From positions 64,572 through 128,571 of the forward strand of contig JAJDWA010000027.1 of assembly GCA_022825825.1 (NCBI GenBank): DNA of 64,000 bases, given 5' to 3'. The notes under the pieces are model-generated. The model searched no databases, was not told the origin of the DNA, and was given only the letters and a program-made list of their open reading frames with translations. This document shows positions 59,510 to 64,000 of this stretch, one piece after another (position 1 is the stretch's first letter; each line of letters begins with the position of its first letter). The position numbers were made by a program, and so were the translations under genes. The DNA is from Candidatus Poribacteria bacterium. Lineage in GTDB: Bacteria; Poribacteria; WGA-4E; WGA-3G.

Positions 59510-59615
59510 ATGGTGGATATTAGAATTAATGAGACACTTTGCACCAGCACGGTTAGGAAACCGTGCCTACCGCGGGAGAGCGAAAGTGTGTATTTATTCT
59601 AAGCTTTACTATAAT
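59510..59615 (+). repeat. Copy 8 of the GGTTAGGAAACC-core dispersed repeat
   Basis: ATGGTGGATATTAGAATTAA, then the hairpin GCACGG-TTAGGAAA-CCGTGC with perfect but different arms, followed by CTACC. It lies between the two LamG paralogues and ends near ACTATAATGG. Confidence 0.75.
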
Positions 59616-59676
59616 GGCATAAAAGTTCTACACCAATAACAATTTGCCTGTTTAGGGGTAACTCCGGCTTTCATCT

Positions 59677-59726
59677 GACACTCTTAATTTGTCCCCATGT
59701 GGACACTCTTAATTTGTCCCCATGTG
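59677..59726. repeat. 25-base perfect tandem duplication at the end of a LamG gene
   Basis: The 25 bases 59677-59701 are repeated exactly at 59702-59726. They cover the end of the coding region of 59684-60511. Removing one copy would give a reading frame ending KSVR at the TGA 59671-59673 instead of the present KSVHMGTN. Confidence 0.9.
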
Positions 59727-60511
59727 ATACTCAATTTATCCGCAGGTTCAACGTTAAAAGGATTTCCAGATGCTTTAGCAAGCCGTTCAACTTCCTCTGC
59801 AGAAAGTGCTCGATGATACATTAGGAATTCATCCATCAACCCATTAAATGCCCAGTTGGGGCCTACACCAGCATTAAAAGCAGCGGCCTCCGAACCAATG
59901 CCGATAAATCCATAACGTGTTATTACCTTTCCGATCATTTTGTTGTTTGTATCTGTGGGTGCCTCCACATCCAACTCACCGTCAACGTATATTCGTTTCA
60001 TTTCAGCATCAAAGGTTGCGACAACATGATGCCATTCGTCATCAGTTACTTTAACTTTACCGTGCCAATCCTTAATAGGGCAACAGACATCAAAAGCGAC
60101 AAAAGTCAAATTTCCGAGCACATCATCACCAGCACCAAAACGGAAAAATTCACTGCGATCCCAAGATGCAATCATGCCCCTTTGTGCTGTCTTAATCCAT
60201 ACTGCGATCGAAAGTTCCGGAAATAGGTCAGTATAATGGTGATTTCGCACCGAAATATAGTTAGCTGCGCCACCTGGGAACTCCATGCATTCGTTAACTT
60301 TGCCCTCTACGATATTGAGATTACCCCGTAGCAAACCATGATTTTCATTTTTCGACCCATCCAAGACCTCTCCTTTTTCAAGCGTGTCCTTGTCAAAACT
60401 GTAATAGATGACAAGGTCTCTGGCACTGACTCCTTGTGCGTGGGCAGTCAACACTGGTACTGTGAATATTAGCGTTAGCATTAAAAACTTTAAAATAAAA
60501 GTGGTTTTCAT
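59684..60511 (-). CDS. Secreted LamG/concanavalin-like domain protein, copy 2
   Basis: 275 residues, a close paralogue of 58594-59418, with signal peptide KFLMLTLIFTVPVLTAHAQG and the same strand order (LVIYYSFDKDTLEKGEVLDG, SIAVWIKTAQRGMIASW, EWHHVVATFDAEMKRIYVDG). Its C-terminal tail (VHMGTN) was created by a 25-base tandem duplication; the paralogue ends in a plain KGKK. Probably a secreted glycan-binding protein. Confidence 0.8.
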   Translation of the reverse strand: MKTTFILKFLMLTLIFTVPVLTAHAQGVSARDLVIYYSFDKDTLEKGEVLDGSKNENHGLLRGNLNIVEGKVNECMEFPGGAANYISVRNHHYTDLFPELSIAVWIKTAQRGMIASWDRSEFFRFGAGDDVLGNLTFVAFDVCCPIKDWHGKVKVTDDEWHHVVATFDAEMKRIYVDGELDVEAPTDTNNKMIGKVITRYGFIGIGSEAAAFNAGVGPNWAFNGLMDEFLMYHRALSAEEVERLAKASGNPFNVEPADKLSITWGQIKSVHMGTN

Positions 60512-60564
60512 TATAGCACTCCTTTATAGGATACGCGTTCATTCGCGCATAGGTTTAGTTTGTT

Positions 60565-61398
60565 TTAAGAATACCCACCTACACCTAACAACATCTTTTC
60601 TTCCATATCTGCCTCTTTGAGGAAGGTTTGGGTTAATCCATCTTCAGGCGGATCACCTCCGTGAGGCGATCTACGTAGCCATGTCGGCGTATAGCCAAGA
60701 ATTAACATTCTTCGCTTAGAACGCAGCGTTGGCAAAGCACGGTGCCAGAGATTACCGTGGATAAGGACCGCACCTCCAGCTTTCACCTGTAGTTCTATTT
60801 CGCCCGCTATCGGTTCATAAGTGTTTGGCGTTGCCTTGTCTAACCAGTTGTGAGAACCGGGAACAACGACAACTGCACCAGTATCTTCGTTTAAATCATC
60901 AAGATAGATAAGACAATCAATACAGTGTGGTCGGGAAAACCACGGCGGTATCGGATTAGAGACAACGCGCATGTGTTGATGCCATGGCGTTTGGTGCTGT
61001 CTGTCATCACCAGGATAGGTGATTCGCGCGCTCAACCCACGTAGTCGGACAAGTGGTCCCATCATTGCCCGTACAATTGACAAAACCGGTGGGAATTTTA
61101 GGAGATCGAGGAACACCTCATCCTTATCCATTAGGTGCCGCGGAATAAACCCCCACCCACGTTTTGAGGCGATGGCATTATCCCGCTTCTCCCATTCGCG
61201 TTCTTCTAATCTGTCAAGTGCGTCTCTTAGCTTTTGAAGTGCGTCTCTGCGAAAAAGTTTTTCACGAATGAGGTAACCCGTCTCAGCAAATGTTTGCAAC
61301 TCTTTGGGAGTAGCATGCACTTCCACATCCCAGTGTTGTCCAGTTTCACCCGGGTTATGGACATTTAAGACTTCGTAATGGAGCGTATGTTGTTCCAT
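60565..61398 (-). CDS. Phytanoyl-CoA dioxygenase (PhyH) family protein, copy 2
   Basis: 277 residues from ATG 61398, which has GAGGTG 5 bases upstream. The ligand motif TPWHQHMRVVSNP replaces the canonical HxD by HQH, so the iron site is atypical or shifted; the distal segment HGNLWHRALPTLRSKRRML supplies a His and an Arg, and VVVPGSHNWLDK is also conserved. It ends before the LamG paralogue and follows, with a gap of 54 bases, another PhyH-type gene. Confidence 0.75.
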   Translation of the reverse strand: MEQHTLHYEVLNVHNPGETGQHWDVEVHATPKELQTFAETGYLIREKLFRRDALQKLRDALDRLEEREWEKRDNAIASKRGWGFIPRHLMDKDEVFLDLLKFPPVLSIVRAMMGPLVRLRGLSARITYPGDDRQHQTPWHQHMRVVSNPIPPWFSRPHCIDCLIYLDDLNEDTGAVVVVPGSHNWLDKATPNTYEPIAGEIELQVKAGGAVLIHGNLWHRALPTLRSKRRMLILGYTPTWLRRSPHGGDPPEDGLTQTFLKEADMEEKMLLGVGGYS

Positions 61399-61452
61399 AG
61401 TCACCTCGCTATGTCCTGTTTGGTGTGATGCTGCATAATATTTCACATAGCA

Positions 61453-62241
61453 CTACCATTGCAAAAAATCTCCTGGCAGCCGTGAACCTGGGTAGTTTCC
61501 ATTTGCATCTCGATTAGCAATGGGTTCAGGAATCTCGTCATCCCAATACTCTGGAACGGTGTTTGGTCGGCTGTGCCATGCCAGAATCAAGGTGCGGCGT
61601 ATATCAGTCAGATTTCTATGGGCAGCGTGTAAAAGCCTTGCGTCTGCCATTACTAATGAACCTGCTTTGGCACATATATCTACCTGATCTGGGTGGTCGA
61701 TGAACATGATAGGATGGTCTTCATCAATAAACCTCGCTCCCTGTTCATGTGCTGGTACAAGTTGGTCGTGCAGATCAATACGTTTGAGATGTGTGCCGGG
61801 AATTACCTTTAAACACCCGTTTTCACGTGTGGTATCCGAAAGATAGTAATTGAGAAAAATGGTTTGGGGCCACGGGGAACAGCTGAGTGGGTCATTCCAA
61901 CGCATCCAATCCTGATGCCAATAGAGTGGTGGACCACCGGCTTCTTTTGTTAAGATGATGATACCCCCGGAAGCGGCAAAATCTCCGAAACCGAGTTGCT
62001 CCAACGCATCACGCGACGGTTGCCACTCCAGCAATTTCTGAATGCACGGGTTATCTGCACCATGAACATTCACGTGTTGCCCCTGATAGATCATCTCGTC
62101 TGGCTCCACATGTCCTGCGATGAGTCGTTCCGATTCATCGTGCAGTTCCTGCAAGAATTCCTCTGTCAATATATCGTCTACAACACAGAAGCCATCACGC
62201 AGCATGTGATTCCGTGTTTCTAAGGCGACTTCAGGTGTCAT
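61453..62241 (-). CDS. Phytanoyl-CoA dioxygenase (PhyH) family protein, copy 3
   Basis: 262 residues, AAGGAG before the ATG. LYWHQDWMRWNDP provides H-x-D, VIPGTHLKRIDLHD is the family's mid-sequence signature, and ADARLLHAAHRNLTDIRRTL the distal His and 2-oxoglutarate Arg. It is the upstream member of a pair with the 60565-61398 gene. The substrate is unknown. Confidence 0.85.
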   Translation of the reverse strand: MTPEVALETRNHMLRDGFCVVDDILTEEFLQELHDESERLIAGHVEPDEMIYQGQHVNVHGADNPCIQKLLEWQPSRDALEQLGFGDFAASGGIIILTKEAGGPPLYWHQDWMRWNDPLSCSPWPQTIFLNYYLSDTTRENGCLKVIPGTHLKRIDLHDQLVPAHEQGARFIDEDHPIMFIDHPDQVDICAKAGSLVMADARLLHAAHRNLTDIRRTLILAWHSRPNTVPEYWDDEIPEPIANRDANGNYPGSRLPGDFLQW

Positions 62242-62448
62242 CCATTTACTCCTTAAAAGTTTTAAATTTAACCAATTTTACACAAAATTACTTAAGAACA
62301 CAACAATTTTTTGTGATTTCTAAGTTTTCAAAATGGCTCAATGCAAATTTTAGGTGAAATTATTTGTTTAATGTGGTAATATATCCTATATTAAAATTAC
62401 TGTGCATTCTTTCAATGCACAAATAACATTAAAAACTTGGAGGCAGAT

Positions 62449-62652
62449 ATGTTTAGTGGTCCCTGGGAAATAATCGCTATTGTCGTCGTTGCCTTACTCC
62501 TATTCGGAGGAAAACGTATACCTGAGTTAGCCCGCGGTCTTGGCAAAAGTGTTACAAATTTTAAGGCTGGACTCAACGAAGAGCAGACAGACGAAACCGA
62601 AACGACTGCACAACAGGAAAAAGAAACACCACAAAAAGAGGAAGTTAGCTAA
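62449..62652 (+). CDS. tatA: Twin-arginine translocase subunit TatA/TatE
   Basis: 67 residues from ATG 62449 with GGAGG 6 bases upstream. The single membrane helix (WEIIAIVVVALLLF) is followed by the FGGKRIPELARGLGKSV amphipathic helix and an acidic tail, the TatA hallmark. TatA multimers form the pore for folded, cofactor-loaded proteins. No tatB or tatC is in the window. An ORF starting at a TTG 12 bases earlier is not preferred. Confidence 0.93.
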   Translation: MFSGPWEIIAIVVVALLLFGGKRIPELARGLGKSVTNFKAGLNEEQTDETETTAQQEKETPQKEEVS

Positions 62653-62666
62653 GTTTTTTACTAACA

Positions 62667-62996
62667 ATGAAAGAGAAATTGCCCGACTTTCTTCAAGGGG
62701 TTATAGAAGAATATCCGGAAGTTTGGAAAGCGTATCAAGGCTTGGGTGAAGCGTGCGGTACTGCCGGACCTCTTGACCCGAAAACAGTGCGGCTTACTAA
62801 GCTTGCCTTGGCTATCGGCGCGAAGTCTGAAGGTGCAGTGCATTCACATACTCGCCGTGCACTCCGTGAAGGAATCACGCGAGAGGAGATCCAACAGGTG
62901 GCACTGCTCGCGGTAACTTCTATCGGTTGGTCATCAAGTATGGCAGCCTTGTCTTGGATTAAGGATGTCATTGATAAGCAGTTCCAATCTGATTGA
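62667..62996 (+). CDS. Carboxymuconolactone decarboxylase (AhpD-like) family protein
   Basis: 109 residues, all-helical, with KLALAIGAKSEGAVHSHTRRALREGITREEIQQ, in which the CxxC of AhpD peroxidases is replaced by S/E residues (SEGAVHSH) while the distal His is kept, so peroxidase chemistry is unlikely and decarboxylase-like activity uncertain. It follows tatA by 14 bases and precedes the TPR gene, probably in one operon. Confidence 0.85.
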   Translation: MKEKLPDFLQGVIEEYPEVWKAYQGLGEACGTAGPLDPKTVRLTKLALAIGAKSEGAVHSHTRRALREGITREEIQQVALLAVTSIGWSSSMAALSWIKDVIDKQFQSD

Positions 62997-63005
62997 GAAA
63001 TTAAC

Positions 63006-64000
63006 ATGGAAGTTGATCAAATACGCCAACGTTTCATGTTCGCAAAACGAACCTGCGGGGTTTTAATTTTTACTACTGTTTTATTGCTTGCTCCGTCTGT
63101 TGTTAGTAGAACTGAAACAACAGCATCAGAGATGCAGCAAGGTATTGAATACGCCAAACTGAGGCTCTACCCCAAGGCAGCTGGGACTTTTAAATCAATT
63201 TTATCGCGAAATCCAACGGATATTAACGCGCTTTTTCAATTGGCGAATGTCTATAAGTTACAAGATGAGTTAGAATTAGCGATAGAGACGTTCAACAAAA
63301 TTTTCTCAATTGCTGAGTCGAAAAATATATCTACAAACGAGCGAATTTACGGATTTACGCACCTCATGCTCTCGGAAATATACTGTAAACAGAGCAAATT
63401 GGATATTGCCGAGCAGCATGCGATGGAAGCGGTTCAGATATGTTCTACGGATGCTGATACGTATTACCGCCTCGGTTATATCTACACGCATCAAGCGAAA
63501 TTTGATGCGGCACTTGCAGCGTTTAAACGGACACTCACACTTAAACCTGATTTTGCCGAAGTCTATGAATGGCTCGGTTTAATTGCACTTATGCAGCACG
63601 AACCGAAGCAAGCGATAGCATACTATAAGATCGCAATTCAGAAGAAGCCATACATTCAAAGTGCCTACTATAACCTCGCCAAGGCATACCGTCTTATCGG
63701 AGATGTGGAATCAGCAACGGAACAACTCAAACTTTTCCAACAGATGAAAACCTACTATGATAAAACTTACGCAATTGAGGGCACTTTGGCAGAAGACCCT
63801 TTGAACGCGGCACTTCGCATGAAATTGGCAGAAATCCATATCGCACACAAACATATATCTGCTGCAATTACCACATACCAAGCAGTGATTAGGTTGAACC
63901 CAGAGTTTATAGCAGGATATGACAAATTGGGACGGCTGTATATGGATCTCAACATGCCGCAACGCGCGATACCTTTTTTTCATAACGTGCTTGAATTGAA
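63006..64000 (+). CDS. TPR-repeat protein, 3' end beyond the window
   Basis: The frame is open from ATG 63006 to the window end (331 residues visible). One N-terminal hydrophobic segment (GVLIFTTVLLLAPSVVS) suggests export, followed by at least seven tetratricopeptide repeats (AKLRLYPKAAGTFKSILSRN, ADTYYRLGYIYTHQAKFDAA, AYYNLAKAYRLIGDVESATE), a scaffold of helix pairs that binds other proteins. It begins 9 bases after the upstream stop, so cotranscribed. Function undefined. Confidence 0.82.
   Translation, partial: MEVDQIRQRFMFAKRTCGVLIFTTVLLLAPSVVSRTETTASEMQQGIEYAKLRLYPKAAGTFKSILSRNPTDINALFQLANVYKLQDELELAIETFNKIFSIAESKNISTNERIYGFTHLMLSEIYCKQSKLDIAEQHAMEAVQICSTDADTYYRLGYIYTHQAKFDAALAAFKRTLTLKPDFAEVYEWLGLIALMQHEPKQAIAYYKIAIQKKPYIQSAYYNLAKAYRLIGDVESATEQLKLFQQMKTYYDKTYAIEGTLAEDPLNAALRMKLAEIHIAHKHISAAITTYQAVIRLNPEFIAGYDKLGRLYMDLNMPQRAIPFFHNVLEL

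Overview
The window looks like a chromosomal segment of a Gram-negative, lipoprotein- and outer-membrane-bearing bacterium. The clustering of phytanoyl-CoA dioxygenase-family genes (three copies), LamG-domain secreted proteins, WD40 and BNR propellers, a dockerin-tailed secreted glycosidase-like protein and an abundant intergenic hairpin repeat is what I would expect of the Poribacteria or a neighbouring uncultured lineage of the Planctomycetes/FCB sphere. That assignment is inference; no rRNA gene is present to test it. No prophage, plasmid or CRISPR array is visible.

Layout. 1-5.7 kb: a MalK-type sugar ABC ATPase, a retropepsin-like protein, an Ldh2-type dehydrogenase, a dockerin-tailed glycosidase-like protein and an SDR epimerase. 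5.7-12.8 kb (minus strand): a PARIS-like AAA ATPase/DUF4435 pair, an unrecognised 559-residue protein, a ROK kinase, a CHAD domain divided over two consecutive genes, and MgtE. Then aroC with its own promoter. 14-18 kb (plus): M50-like peptidase, a large multispanning membrane protein, and a small operon behind a consensus sigma-70-type promoter. 18-31 kb (mostly minus): two AlkB-like dioxygenases flanking a frameshifted methyltransferase gene, MFS permease, DUF433, Nudix, VOC, a caspase/CHAT-like protein coupled to a BNR propeller, an ADP-ribosyltransferase-like protein, HAD, alpha-carbonic anhydrase, beta-helix protein, and a second ATPase/putative nuclease pair. 31-35 kb: DUF255 protein, tRNA-Glu, tRNA-Gln, a transposase relic and superoxide dismutase. 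35-48 kb: WD40 protein, PBP1C, a thioester alpha-2-macroglobulin, and a P460-type lipoprotein next to a haem-binding porin-like protein. 48-54 kb (plus): ftsY and a hisZ-hisG-hisS operon. 54-64 kb: an ATPase-nuclease fusion, metallophosphoesterase, two small membrane/coiled-coil proteins, phytanoyl-CoA dioxygenases and LamG paralogues, tatA, a carboxymuconolactone decarboxylase-family protein and a TPR protein cut by the window end.

The strongest unexpected signal is upstream of hisZ: a sigma-70-type promoter, a 15-codon reading frame with four His codons (three consecutive) lying in the 5' arm of a long hairpin, then a branched hairpin ending in six T residues, then the hisZ ribosome binding site. 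This has the layout of a classical his-operon transcription attenuator, here placed in front of hisZ-hisG-hisS. Other noteworthy items are two separate ATPase/nuclease-like gene pairs with the look of anti-phage systems, and a dispersed intergenic repeat (core GGTTAGGAAACC) whose hairpin arms change in a compensating manner between copies.
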